Below, piece by piece: positions 46,292 through 55,459 of a stretch of DNA of 64,000 bases (position 1 is its first letter; each line of letters begins with the position of its first letter). This DNA comes from Candidatus Didemnitutus sp. Lineage in GTDB: Bacteria; Verrucomicrobiota; Verrucomicrobiia; Opitutales; Opitutaceae. The stretch spans positions 186,001 through 250,000 of the forward strand of contig JAHCAY010000001.1 in NCBI GenBank assembly GCA_019634575.1, given 5' to 3'. The position numbers and the translations under genes are program-made. The notes below the pieces were generated by a model that searched no databases, was not told the DNA's origin, and saw only the letters and a program-made list of their open reading frames with translations.

Positions 46292-47455
46292 TCAGGCGGG
46301 TTGATCGCCTTCGGACGCCTGAAAGTATTTCCGGCGCACCAGACGCCAGGCGGTCACGAAAAACGCCGTCAGCGGCACGGCCAGGAGCATGCCGAGAATT
46401 CCGCCGAGCGCCTCGCCCCAGAAAAACACGGCGAAAATGATCGCGACCGGATGCAACCCGGTTTGCTGCCCCATGATGCGCGGGGTGAGGAACCAGCCCT
46501 CGATGATCTGCACGCCAACAAAGATGCCGATGCACGCCAGGAAGAGCCAGAGGCCGCCGTCCGGTTGGAGCAGCGCGAGCGGGAGGACGACGCTGAGTCC
46601 GAGGATCGAGCCGAGATACGGCACGATGTTGAGGAACCCGATGATAACTCCGAGCGCCAAGCCGAACTTCAGTCCGGCGAGCGAGAAGCCCACCGCGAGC
46701 AGTGCGCCCATGATCAGACCGATGAGCAGCTGGCCGCGGAAAAACGCGACGACGATGCCGACGAACTCACGCGCGAGAAACACCACGTCGTCCCGCAGAT
46801 GCGGGCGAAGAAAAACGAGGTGCTCCGCGAGCCGCTTAGTCGGATCGCGTCCGTCGGCCATCAGGAAGAAGAACAGGTAGACCGGGATGATCGCGAGCGA
46901 TGCGATCACACCAAAAATGCCGAAGAGCCCCGCGCCGGCCTGCTTGAGCGACGGCAGGATGTAGGTCGCGAGGTCTTGCACCTGCGCGGTGAGTGCGGCG
47001 AGGGCGTTCTTCACGGCGGGCACGTCGGAATACTTGCGGAACACCGCGAGCCATTCCGGGAAGTGCGATTCGCTCCACGAGACGACGTGCTGCCACAGCG
47101 TCGGGAGGTAGCTGAAGAAGTCGATGATCTGGCTGATGACGGCGGGCGCGACCGCGAGCAGCACGCCGGCGACCGCCAGCACGACGACACCGTAGAGAAC
47201 GATGACGGAGGCGAGGGGACGCAAGCGCAGGCGCCGCTGCAGGAAGTCCACGAACGGATGCAGGATCAACGCGAGGATGCCCGCGGTCGCGATCGGCCAG
47301 ATCACGCCGGAGAATTGATGCACGACGAGCCCGACCATGCGCACGCTGTAGACGATCAGGGCGAGAATCCCCACCACGGCGGCGAACGCGAGTGCGGCGC
47401 CGACGAGCCGGCGCTGGGACGGAGAGAGGAGCGGAATGTCTTCGGCCGCGGCCAT
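46292..47455 (-). CDS. AI-2E-type (PerM family) membrane permease
   Basis: A 387-residue polytopic protein with about eight transmembrane helices and the long periplasmic/cytoplasmic helical region (QIIDFFSYLPTLWQHVVSW) between helices 3 and 4 typical of the family. The C-terminal GFLNIVPYLGSILGL and GWFLTPRIMGQQTGLHPVAIIFAVFFWGEALGGILGM block is its best-conserved part. Members export varied small molecules or act as Na/H antiporters; the AI-2 name does not prove quorum-signal export. It follows the MBL gene by 31 nt in the other direction of reading, same strand. Confidence 0.88.
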   Translation of the reverse strand: MAAAEDIPLLSPSQRRLVGAALAFAAVVGILALIVYSVRMVGLVVHQFSGVIWPIATAGILALILHPFVDFLQRRLRLRPLASVIVLYGVVVLAVAGVLLAVAPAVISQIIDFFSYLPTLWQHVVSWSESHFPEWLAVFRKYSDVPAVKNALAALTAQVQDLATYILPSLKQAGAGLFGIFGVIASLAIIPVYLFFFLMADGRDPTKRLAEHLVFLRPHLRDDVVFLAREFVGIVVAFFRGQLLIGLIMGALLAVGFSLAGLKFGLALGVIIGFLNIVPYLGSILGLSVVLPLALLQPDGGLWLFLACIGIFVGVQIIEGWFLTPRIMGQQTGLHPVAIIFAVFFWGEALGGILGMLLAVPLTAFFVTAWRLVRRKYFQASEGDQPA

Positions 47456-47572
47456 GTCGGGAGAAAAGCGACGCGGCGCGCGCTGGCCAGAGCAAAGCGC
47501 CCGATTGGAAAAGGCGCGGGAGTTTTGCCGCAGGCCGCTTTCCTCTTGACGGTCTAGGGGAGCGATGTTCTT

Positions 47573-47591
47573 CTCCTAGATATTCTAGGAG
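47573..47591. promoter_or_regulatory. Palindromic operator in front of padR
   Basis: Perfect 8-bp arms ctcctaga/tctaggag with a 3-nt centre (tat). The second arm overlaps the AGGAGA ribosome-binding site of padR, 9 nt before its ATG. TTGACG at 47546-47551 could be the -35 element. PadR proteins autoregulate through such CTAG-containing palindromes. Confidence 0.65.
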
Positions 47592-47599
47592 AGACGATC

Positions 47600-47935
47600 A
47601 TGGCCAAAGACGAGAAACAGGAATTGCTGCAGGGGACGCTCGACATGCTGATCCTGAAATCGCTGCAGCTCGAACCGATGCACGGTTTCGGCATTTCGCT
47701 GCGCATCGCGCAGATGTCGAAAGATGTCCTGCTGGTGGAGCAGGGTTCGCTCTACCCGGCGCTCTATCGCTTGGAGGAGCAGGGGTGGATTCGCTCCGAG
47801 TGGGGCGTCTCGGAGAACAACCGGAAGGCGAAGTTCTATACGCTCACGGCGACCGGGCGGAAGCAACTCGCAGAGGAGACCGAGGCGTGGGAACGCGTCT
47901 CGGCGGCGATCAATTTGGTTCTGAGGGCGACCTGA
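47600..47935 (+). CDS. PadR-family transcriptional regulator
   Basis: A 111-residue winged-helix repressor with a short C-terminal helix (PadR-s1 type). The LLQGTLDMLILKSL start, LVEQGSLYPALYRLEEQGWI recognition helix/wing and FYTLTATGRKQL are diagnostic. It precedes the ADOP-type permease by 9 nt, a frequent pairing in Acidobacteria and Verrucomicrobia, and is likely both autoregulated and the controller of that permease through the palindrome overlapping its own ribosome-binding site. Confidence 0.95.
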   Translation: MAKDEKQELLQGTLDMLILKSLQLEPMHGFGISLRIAQMSKDVLLVEQGSLYPALYRLEEQGWIRSEWGVSENNRKAKFYTLTATGRKQLAEETEAWERVSAAINLVLRAT

Positions 47936-47944
47936 GGAGGAATC

Positions 47945-50623
47945 ATGAATCCGTTCAAGCAGCTGCGGGCCTATTGGCGGAAGCGGAAACTGGATGCGGA
48001 GATGGCGCAGGAGATGCGCGTGCATCTCGAGATGAGCGAGGAGCGGAAGCGCGCGGCCGGCATGACGTCGGAAGAGGCGCGCTACGCGGCATTGCGGGAG
48101 TTTGGCAATGTGCCGAGTGTGCAGGAACGCGCGCGCGATGCGCGCGGCGGGCGCTGGCTCGATGAGTTGCGGCAGGATGTCCGCTCGGCGCTACGACAGA
48201 TCGCCAAGTCGCCGGGTTACGCGATCGTGGTGGTGCTGACGCTGGCGTTCGGGATCGCGGTAAACAATGTGCTGTTCGGGGTGGTGAACATGTTTTTCCT
48301 GCGGCCGTCGTCGCTGCCGGCGGCTGAGCGGCTGGTCGTCGTGTTGCACCGCACGGACATGATGAAGATGCCGATCGGGCTGTCGTATCCCGATTTTCGC
48401 GACTACCGCGCGCGGTTGCGGAGCGTGGATGCGCTCGTGGCTTCGACGCCGATGGCGGCGAACGTGAGTGCCGACGAAGGAGGCCCACAGCGAACCTGGC
48501 TCGAGGTCGTGTCGCCGAACGCCTTCACGGCACTCGATATCGCGCCGACGGCAGGTCGGACGCTGTTGCCATCCGACGGCGAGGCGCGCGGCTCCGCGCC
48601 GGTGGTGGTGCTGGCGCACGATTACTGGCAAACCCGTTTCGGAGGCGATCCGAGTGTGGTCGGTCGCACGGTGCGGTTGAATGGGCAGCCGTTCACGGTG
48701 GTCGGCGTCGCGCAAGCGCAGTTCCATGGTTTTCACTCGATGCTGGCAATGAGCGCCTGGGTGCCGGTCGGCGCGATCGATCGATTGCGGCCGAGCATGG
48801 CGGATGTGGCGGAGTGGCGCGGCGCGCCGGCCTGGCGCGTCACCGGACGGATGAAGCCGGGCGCGACGCTCGATGGGGTGAGGTCGGAGGCGGCGGTCGT
48901 GCTCGAGCAATTGGTTAAGGAATATCCGAGCGAGCACCGCAACTATCGGTCGACTGTCATGCTCGAGAGCCGGGCGCGGCCCGATCCGAGTGTGGCGGAA
49001 TTGCTGCCGGTGTTCATCGCGCTGTTTGTCGGATTGGTTGTGCTGGTGCTTTTCACGGCGTGCGCGAACGTGGCTAACCTGATGATCGCGCGGGCGGCGT
49101 CGCGGCAACGCGAGCTGACCGTGCGCGCGGCGCTCGGCGCCAGCCGCGGACGCCTCATCCGCCAGCTGTTGGTCGAGAGTTTGGTGCTGGCCGGGTTTGC
49201 CGGACTCGCGGGTTGGTTCCTGGGCAACCTCATGGGCTTCGCGATGCAACGATTCTCACCGCAAGGCGACATGCCGATCGCGGTCGATGGCCGTCCCGGT
49301 TGGGAGGGCTATGCGTTCGTCGCCGGGATCTCGCTGGCGGCGGGCCTCGCGAGCGGTTTGCTGCCGGCACTGCGGGCGTCGCGTATCGATCTCGTGGCCC
49401 AGCTAAAATGCGGTCCGGAGGCGGCGTTGGGCGGTGGGCGTCACCGTTTGCGCGATCTGCTGGTCATCGGTCAGGTGACGATGTCGCTGATCGTGTTGAT
49501 TTGCGGCGGATTGTTTTTGCAAAGCCTGCGGCGCGTGCAGTCGGTCGAGCTCGGGTTCCGGCCCGAGCGGCTGCTGATGCTGTCCTACGATCTTTCGCTG
49601 CAGGGCTACGGCGATGAGCGCGGTCAGGTGTTCAATCGCGAGTTGCTCGCGCGGTTGCGCGGTTTGCCCGGCATCGAGGCGGCCGGACTGACGAGTCACA
49701 TGCCGTTCGACAACCAGATCAACGGGCGTGAGGCGTATCCGGAGAATCCGCCGCCGCAGTTGAAGGATGGCGTGGTGTCGGTGAAAATTTCGATGGTCTC
49801 GCCGGGTTTCATCGAGGGACTGGGTATCCGGTTGCGGCGCGGCCGGACGATCGACGAGACGGATCGGGCGAACTCTCCGCGTGTCGCGGTGGTCAACGCG
49901 GCGATGGCCGAGGTGTGCTGGCCGGGACAGGACGCGATCGGCAAGCGCTTCCGCCCGTGGAAGGACGGCCCCTGGATCGAGGTCGTGGGGGTCACGGAAA
50001 ATTCAAAATACATGATGCTCTCGGAGCCGCCGTCGCCGGCGTTCTTCGTGCCGTTGACGCAGGAGCCGCTCGCGCCGGTCACGCTCACGGTGCGGACAAC
50101 AGGTCGCGAGCCGGCCGCGGAAGCGAAGCGGGTGCGGGCGGAACTGGCGGCGCTCGATCCGCAGTTGCCGGTCTACGACGTGCGCACGATGGAGGACTTG
50201 ATGGGCTCGAGTGTGTTTGCGCTGCTGCCGTTGCGCATGGGTATGACCGTGGCGGCCATCCAAGGGGGCATCACATTGCTCCTGTCGGTCATGGGGCTTT
50301 ATGCGGTCGTGGCGTTCGGCGTGGCGCAACGGACGCGCGAGATCGGCATCCGTATGGCGCTCGGCGCGGATGCGCGGCGAGTCGTGCGGCTCCTGGTGCG
50401 TGAAGGCATGCGACTCACGGCTATCGCCGTCGTGATGGGCCTGCTCGTGGCGACACTGTTGGGGTTGGGACTTTCCAAAGTGCTCTTCGGCTTGGCGCCG
50501 ATGGAGCCCGTGGTCTTCGGGAGCGTCATCGGGCTCCTGTTGGGGACGACCGCGCTCGCCTGTTGGGCTCCAGCCCGGCGGGCGGCGCGTGTCGATCCGG
50601 CGGTGACGTTACGGAGCGAGTGA
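47945..50623 (+). CDS. MacB/ADOP-type ABC permease
   Basis: An 892-residue inner-membrane protein lacking an ATPase domain. It starts with the ADOP N-terminal helical domain (LRAYWRKRKLDAEMAQEMRVHLEM ... AALREFGNV), then a transmembrane helix, a MacB-like periplasmic domain, three transmembrane helices with the FtsX motif (CANVANLMIARAASRQRELTVRAALGA), a second periplasmic domain and a second FtsX unit (AFGVAQRTREIGIRMALGADARRVV). Such paired-FtsX proteins act with a separate ATPase in lipoprotein or peptide export. AGGAGG lies directly before the ATG. Function here unknown; likely induced on release of PadR. Confidence 0.93.
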   Translation: MNPFKQLRAYWRKRKLDAEMAQEMRVHLEMSEERKRAAGMTSEEARYAALREFGNVPSVQERARDARGGRWLDELRQDVRSALRQIAKSPGYAIVVVLTLAFGIAVNNVLFGVVNMFFLRPSSLPAAERLVVVLHRTDMMKMPIGLSYPDFRDYRARLRSVDALVASTPMAANVSADEGGPQRTWLEVVSPNAFTALDIAPTAGRTLLPSDGEARGSAPVVVLAHDYWQTRFGGDPSVVGRTVRLNGQPFTVVGVAQAQFHGFHSMLAMSAWVPVGAIDRLRPSMADVAEWRGAPAWRVTGRMKPGATLDGVRSEAAVVLEQLVKEYPSEHRNYRSTVMLESRARPDPSVAELLPVFIALFVGLVVLVLFTACANVANLMIARAASRQRELTVRAALGASRGRLIRQLLVESLVLAGFAGLAGWFLGNLMGFAMQRFSPQGDMPIAVDGRPGWEGYAFVAGISLAAGLASGLLPALRASRIDLVAQLKCGPEAALGGGRHRLRDLLVIGQVTMSLIVLICGGLFLQSLRRVQSVELGFRPERLLMLSYDLSLQGYGDERGQVFNRELLARLRGLPGIEAAGLTSHMPFDNQINGREAYPENPPPQLKDGVVSVKISMVSPGFIEGLGIRLRRGRTIDETDRANSPRVAVVNAAMAEVCWPGQDAIGKRFRPWKDGPWIEVVGVTENSKYMMLSEPPSPAFFVPLTQEPLAPVTLTVRTTGREPAAEAKRVRAELAALDPQLPVYDVRTMEDLMGSSVFALLPLRMGMTVAAIQGGITLLLSVMGLYAVVAFGVAQRTREIGIRMALGADARRVVRLLVREGMRLTAIAVVMGLLVATLLGLGLSKVLFGLAPMEPVVFGSVIGLLLGTTALACWAPARRAARVDPAVTLRSE

Positions 50624-50635
50624 ACGGAGGATGTT

Positions 50636-50662
50636 GGCGCGCCGAACGGCCGGCGGCGCGCC
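50636..50662. other. 9-bp GC hairpin between convergent genes
   Basis: Arms ggcgcgccg (50636-50644) and cggcgcgcc (50654-50662) lie in the 39-nt gap between the permease and the RND gene, which end toward each other. Without a T-tract it is at best a weak, possibly Rho-dependent, stop structure. Confidence 0.4.
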
Positions 50663-53017
50663 TCACTTCGTCATCGGAAACGGCGGGCGCGTGGCGTCGT
50701 GGATGGCGCCGCGTTTGTGACGGAAGAGCCAGGCGGCGAGCGCAGGCATCAGCAGCATCGCGCCGAGCATGTTGACGAGGAACATGAACGCGAGCAGCAC
50801 GCCCATGTCGGCTTGAAACTTGAGCGCCGAGATTGCCCAAGTGCCGACGCCGATCGACAAGGCGAGGCCCGTGAAAACCACCGATGTGCCCATGGTCGCG
50901 TAGGCGAAGCAGATGGCGTCCTCGAGCGAGTCGCCCTTTTCGTGCAGGCGCTCCATCAGCGCCGAACAGAGATAAATGCCGTAGTCGACGCCGATGCCGA
51001 CGCCGAGCGCGACGACGGGAAGAGTCGAGGTCTTCAGGCCGATTTCGAGGAAGACCATGAGCGCGTAGGCCAGGTCGGACACGATGATCAACGGCAGCAC
51101 CACGCAGAGCGTGGCCCGCCAGGAGCGAAACGAGATCAGGCAGAGCACGACGATCGCGACGTAGAGCCACATCACCATCGGGAATTGCGCGGCGACGACG
51201 ACCTCGTTGGTCGCGGCCATGACGCCGACATTGCCGGTGGCGAGTTGGAAGTGCACGCGGTCGCTCTGATGCGCGGCGCGGAAATCCTTCACGGCGGCGA
51301 TGACGCGCTGGATGGTCTCGGCCTTGTGGTCCTTGAGGTAGATCATCACGGGGATGACGCTGCCGTCGTTGTTGAGCAGGCCGGTGGAGGTTTCCACGGG
51401 CGAGACGGATTGGGCGAGGGCGTCCTTGTTGCGGGCGATGACGCGCCATTTGAGCGAGCCCTCGTTCCAGCCGGCGTTGATCGTGCGGGCGAGATCGGTG
51501 ATCGCCATCGTGGATTGGACGCCGTCGACGTTGCGCATGTGCCAGGCGAAGTGGTCGACGAGCGACATCACGTCGTGATCGATGACGCCGTTGGGGACCG
51601 TCTCGACGATGATGGTGATGACGTCGACACCGATGCTGAATTTTTTCGTGATCGCGGCGGTGTCCTGATTGTAGCGCGAGCTTTGGCGCAGTTCGGGCAC
51701 GCCGGCGTGCATGTCGCCGATGCGGATCTGCTTCGCCTTGTAGAGGCCGAAGCCCCAGAGCGTCGCAGCCACGGCGATGATGACGAGCGACGATTTCGGG
51801 CCGGTGGTGAAGTTGACGAGGCGACGCCAGGTCGGCTGGAGGGCGAAGCGCCGGAAGTTCACGCGCCGCCGGAAATCGGGTGCCATCTTCGTGTAACTGA
51901 GCAGCACCGGCAGCATGAAGCGGTCGGTGAGGATGATGAGCGTGACGCCGATCGAGGCGGTGATGGCGAGTTCCTGGATGATCGGGACCTTGACGAGCCA
52001 GATCGTGAGGAAGCCGACGGTGTCGGTGAGGATCGCGACGGTGCCGGGAATGAAGAGATTCGCGAACGACGCTCGTGCGGCGTGCATCTCGGTGCCGCCC
52101 ACGTTGTATTCGTAGCGGAACGAGCGGAGCATCTGCGTGGCGTGGCTCAACGCGATCGCGAACACGAGGAACGGCACGAGGATCGAGAGCGGGTCGATGC
52201 CGAAGCCGAGCAGGTTGAGGATGCCGAGCTGCCAGACGACCGCGCAGAAGGACGTGATCAGCGGCAGGATCGTGAGCGCGAGCGATTGCGAGAAATAGTA
52301 GAGCAGGAACGCCGAGATGACGATCGCGACGCCGAAGAACACGAGCACGCCGCGTGCGCCGTCGGTGATGTCGCCGATGACTTTGGCGAAGCCGATGATG
52401 TGCACGCCGACGGTGTCGGACTCGAATTTCTGCCGGATTTTCTGCTCCAGCGCGTCCGCGACCTCGGCGTAGACGAGTTTCTTGCCGGTCTGCGGATCGA
52501 CATCGAGCAGCTGCACGATGATTGCGGCGCCAGTGAAGTCGTTCGAGACGAGCATGCCGACACGGCCCGATTTGATGATGTTCTGGCGGACGCGTTCGAG
52601 TCCGGCGGCGGTCGGCACGAAGTCGGCGGGGATGACGTTGCCGCCGCTCAAGCCTTCCTCGACGACCTCGATGTAGCGGACGTTGGGCGTGAAGATGGAC
52701 GTGACCTGCGCACGATCCACGCCGGGAAGGTAGTAGGCCTCGTTGGTCGCGGCCTTGAGCGTCTGGAAGAATTCGGGCGTGAAGATGTCGCCTTTTTTAG
52801 CGACGAGCGCGATCACGAGGCGGTTGGCGCCGCCGAACTGCTCCTGGTATTTCTTGAAGTTCTGGATGTATTCGTGGTCGCTCGGCAGCTGCTTGTTGAA
52901 GCTGGCGTCGACGTGCGTCCGGCTCGCGAAGTAACCCAGCACGAGCGTCGCGACGGCGAAAAGCGCCACGGTGACGTGGCGGTAGCGGAAAACGAATTCT
53001 TCAACGCGCGCGAGCAT
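50663..53017 (-). CDS. RND/MMPL-superfamily inner-membrane exporter
   Basis: A 784-residue polytopic transporter with two copies of the six-helix RND unit, each preceded by a large periplasmic loop (residues about 40-215 and 430-610). The SSD-like helix cluster (VLVFFGVAIVISAFLLYYF ... LPLITSFCAVVWQLGIL) and TDRFMLPVLLSY are typical of the COG1033/MmpL-like branch that moves lipids or hydrophobic compounds, not the AcrB drug-efflux branch. The ATG is 2 nt after the stop of the upstream YCF48-like gene, so they are coupled. With DUF1329 and DUF1302 genes upstream it forms a trans-envelope set. Confidence 0.92.
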   Translation of the reverse strand: MLARVEEFVFRYRHVTVALFAVATLVLGYFASRTHVDASFNKQLPSDHEYIQNFKKYQEQFGGANRLVIALVAKKGDIFTPEFFQTLKAATNEAYYLPGVDRAQVTSIFTPNVRYIEVVEEGLSGGNVIPADFVPTAAGLERVRQNIIKSGRVGMLVSNDFTGAAIIVQLLDVDPQTGKKLVYAEVADALEQKIRQKFESDTVGVHIIGFAKVIGDITDGARGVLVFFGVAIVISAFLLYYFSQSLALTILPLITSFCAVVWQLGILNLLGFGIDPLSILVPFLVFAIALSHATQMLRSFRYEYNVGGTEMHAARASFANLFIPGTVAILTDTVGFLTIWLVKVPIIQELAITASIGVTLIILTDRFMLPVLLSYTKMAPDFRRRVNFRRFALQPTWRRLVNFTTGPKSSLVIIAVAATLWGFGLYKAKQIRIGDMHAGVPELRQSSRYNQDTAAITKKFSIGVDVITIIVETVPNGVIDHDVMSLVDHFAWHMRNVDGVQSTMAITDLARTINAGWNEGSLKWRVIARNKDALAQSVSPVETSTGLLNNDGSVIPVMIYLKDHKAETIQRVIAAVKDFRAAHQSDRVHFQLATGNVGVMAATNEVVVAAQFPMVMWLYVAIVVLCLISFRSWRATLCVVLPLIIVSDLAYALMVFLEIGLKTSTLPVVALGVGIGVDYGIYLCSALMERLHEKGDSLEDAICFAYATMGTSVVFTGLALSIGVGTWAISALKFQADMGVLLAFMFLVNMLGAMLLMPALAAWLFRHKRGAIHDATRPPFPMTK

Positions 53018-53019
53018 GA

Positions 53020-53991
53020 TCAGGGGATGTTGATGCGGACGGCGCCGGCTTCGCCGACGGTGATGAGCGCGCCGTCGCGCGCGACGGCGAGGTCAGCGAC
53101 GCTCGTGCCGAAATCGTCGGGTTTCCAATGATGGAAGGAACGGCAGCCGTCGCGGCTGATGAAAAAGTTGCCGCCCTGGCCGGCGAGGACGACGACGCCT
53201 TCGCGCAGGCGCGCGCCGCAGGTGATGAGCGTCTTTATGTCGTTATCGCGGGGTTGCCAGGAAGCACCGTCGTCGGTGGAGACGAAGATCCGGCCGCGCA
53301 GGCCGTAAGCGACGAGCAAGCCGCCGGTGAGAGGGCGCACGCCGAAGAGCGAGCCTTCGTAGTCGAGCGGGGAGCGTTGCCAAGTCCGGCCGAGGTCGTG
53401 CGAGATGAGCACGGTGCCTTGTTCGCCGGCGAGGTAGAGCGCGGCAGTGCCGTCGCGCGAGAGGCGGTTGAAGTGGACGTCTTCCTCGGCGATCTTGCGC
53501 ACAGTCCACGTCTTGCCGCCGTCGGTGGTCTCGAGGAATTTTCCGTAGGCACCAACGACGAAACCGTGTTGGGCATCGAGAAAGAGGATGTCGAGGAACA
53601 CGGTGTCGAGGTCCTGGCCGCCATCTTGCCGGGTCCAGGTTTTGCCGCCGTCGTTGGTGGCGATGATGACGCCGTCGTGGCCGGCGGCCCAGCCGTGCTC
53701 GGTGTCGGCGAAGGAGACGCAGGTGAGCATCGCGCGGGTGGGAGTGATGCTTTGTTGCCAGGTGTTGCCGTCGTCGGAGGACAACAGCACATGCCCCCGA
53801 TCGCCGACGGCGACCACGCGATCACCCGCGATCGCGATGTCGAGCAGCAGGGATTTCGCGGCGAGGGGTGCGGGCTCCGAGACGTCCTGCGCGAAGGTCA
53901 GCGTGCCAAGGAGCAGCGCGAGCGTCGCGGCCGCGAGGCGGAGGGAGTGGCGGGCACAGACGGCCGCTGCGGCAGCGAACGGCGAGAGCAT
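53020..53991 (-). CDS. Exported YCF48/Hcf136-like beta-propeller
   Basis: A 323-residue secreted propeller. A signal peptide (RLAAATLALLLGTLTFAQ) is followed by repeats containing the BNR/Asp-box S-x-D-x-G-x-x-W, e.g. SSDDGNTWQQ, TNDGGKTWTR, TTDGGKTWTV, SHDLGRTWQR, STDDGASWQP, with V-A-V-GD/GWAAGHDG spacers typical of photosystem II assembly factor YCF48. In non-phototrophs this family is often next to RND and DUF1329 genes. It may act as a periplasmic accessory to the transporter. ATG 53991 is chosen to give a compact signal peptide. Confidence 0.88.
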   Translation of the reverse strand: MLSPFAAAAAVCARHSLRLAAATLALLLGTLTFAQDVSEPAPLAAKSLLLDIAIAGDRVVAVGDRGHVLLSSDDGNTWQQSITPTRAMLTCVSFADTEHGWAAGHDGVIIATNDGGKTWTRQDGGQDLDTVFLDILFLDAQHGFVVGAYGKFLETTDGGKTWTVRKIAEEDVHFNRLSRDGTAALYLAGEQGTVLISHDLGRTWQRSPLDYEGSLFGVRPLTGGLLVAYGLRGRIFVSTDDGASWQPRDNDIKTLITCGARLREGVVVLAGQGGNFFISRDGCRSFHHWKPDDFGTSVADLAVARDGALITVGEAGAVRINIP

Positions 53992-54024
53992 GGGGCGATG
54001 ATTTTCCGGGGAGCGGAGTGGGCA

Positions 54025-54057
54025 AGCAAAAGGGCGGCCTGGATCGTGGCCGCCCTT
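54025..54057 (-). terminator. Terminator/attenuator between DUF1329 and the YCF48-like gene
   Basis: Stem aagggcggcc (54030-54039) and ggccgccctt (54048-54057), 8-nt loop, followed on the minus strand by TTGCTT, 16 nt after the DUF1329 stop. It probably lowers expression of the YCF48-RND pair relative to the two upstream genes. Confidence 0.75.
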
Positions 54058-54072
54058 GCGCAATTCTTGGTG

Positions 54073-55440
54073 TTAGCGGACGCCTTCCTGGCGGAGGCGC
54101 GCGGGCGTGTAGTCCTGCGGCGTGCGCTTGAGGGTGAAGTCATACATCTTGCCCTGATTATCGAGGCCGATGGCGAGGTAGCGGCCGGCGATCAGGTCGG
54201 TGTGGACTTCGAGCGTGCTCCAGAAGGTGAGGGCATCGTAGTAGTTGATGCAGTGCGCCTCGGAGACGCGCCAGAGCTGGCCGCGGCCGTCGTATTGATC
54301 GACGGCGAGGACCTGCCAGCTGTCCTCGTCGACGTAGAACGTGCGGCGGGAGTAGACGTGGCTGGTGCCGGCCTTGAGCGTGGCGTCGACGACCCAGACG
54401 CGGTGGAGTTCGTAGCGGGTGAGGTCTTGGTTGATGTGCAGGGGCTTCAGGATCTCGTCATACTTCACCGAGTCGCTGTGCAGTTTGTAGGAATTGTAGG
54501 GGACATACATTTCCTTTTTGCCGACGAGCTTCCAGTCGTAGCGATCGGGGGCGCCGTTGAACATGTCGAACTGGTCGGAGGTGCGCATGCCGTCGGCGGC
54601 GGTGCCGGGGTTGTCGTATTCGATCGACGGGGCGAGGCGCACACGGCGCTGGCCGGCGTTGTAGAGCCAGGCGCGGCGCTTTTCCTTCACTTGGTCCATC
54701 GTCTCGTGCACGAGGAGGATGGAGCCGGCGAGGCGGGCGGGGGCGGTGACGGCCTGCTTGAAGTAGATCAGGACGTTGTCGGAGGCGATTTGTTTGGCGA
54801 GTTCGGCTTCGGAGATGTCGTCGCGGACGTAGTTGAAGAAGAATTCGTCGTCGAAATCGACGAGGGTGTAGCTGCCGTTGCGCTGCGGGGCGGCCTGGCT
54901 GATCGAGCGCGAGGCGGCGATGCCGCGGTAGCGGGTGAGGTGATTCCAGATCACCTCGAGGCCGTTCTGCGGAATGGGGAACGGGATGCCGACGACGGAG
55001 CCGCTGATGCCGTTGCCGCCTTCGGTGAGGGCGGCGGTGGTGGCGTGCTTCTTCGTGGCGTCGTAGATCCGCTGCGGATTGGAGGCCGTGCGATGCGAGG
55101 TATAGACCGGCATCTTGTAGGTCGGGTAGGCCTTCAGGAGCGCGAGGTGGCCGGCGCTGAGTTTGCCGGCGTATTGGTCGGCGTTCGCGGCGGTGATGGT
55201 GAAGAGCGGCTGCTCGCCCGCGAACGGATCGGGGTGATGCATGCCGGGCTTGTAGCCGGCGGGGCCGGCGGTGATGCCGCCGTCCCAGGCGGGAATCGAG
55301 CCGTCGGCGTTGCCGGCCTTTTCGCCGCCGAGCGGGGTCAGGTCGGCGCCGAGGCGGTCGGCGTCGGCTTGGGAGATGGCGGCTTGGGCGGCGAGGGCGC
55401 CCAGGCAGGTGAGGACGGAGAGTGTGATCTTGGTCTTCAT
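54073..55440 (-). CDS. DUF1329-domain periplasmic protein
   Basis: A 455-residue exported protein (signal MKTKITLSVLTCLGALAAQA). DUF1329 landmarks are present: ADRLGADLTPLGGEKAGNADGSIPAW, YKMPVYTSHRTAS, GIPFPIPQNGLEVIWNHLTRYRG, APSIEYDNPGTAADGMRTSDQFDMFNGAPDRYDWKL and the ELHRVWVVDATLK region. The fold is LolA/LolB-like, suited to carrying a hydrophobic ligand across the periplasm. It starts 19 nt after the DUF1302 barrel gene. In Proteobacteria this same pair is found with RND transporters, which supports a shared pathway. Confidence 0.92.
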   Translation of the reverse strand: MKTKITLSVLTCLGALAAQAAISQADADRLGADLTPLGGEKAGNADGSIPAWDGGITAGPAGYKPGMHHPDPFAGEQPLFTITAANADQYAGKLSAGHLALLKAYPTYKMPVYTSHRTASNPQRIYDATKKHATTAALTEGGNGISGSVVGIPFPIPQNGLEVIWNHLTRYRGIAASRSISQAAPQRNGSYTLVDFDDEFFFNYVRDDISEAELAKQIASDNVLIYFKQAVTAPARLAGSILLVHETMDQVKEKRRAWLYNAGQRRVRLAPSIEYDNPGTAADGMRTSDQFDMFNGAPDRYDWKLVGKKEMYVPYNSYKLHSDSVKYDEILKPLHINQDLTRYELHRVWVVDATLKAGTSHVYSRRTFYVDEDSWQVLAVDQYDGRGQLWRVSEAHCINYYDALTFWSTLEVHTDLIAGRYLAIGLDNQGKMYDFTLKRTPQDYTPARLRQEGVR

Positions 55441-55459
55441 GATGACGTGGGGCGCGGGG

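Noticed and set aside
50636..50662. A strong bidirectional terminator
   Set aside because: The stem is perfect but neither strand has a T-tract, so it is listed only as a hairpin.
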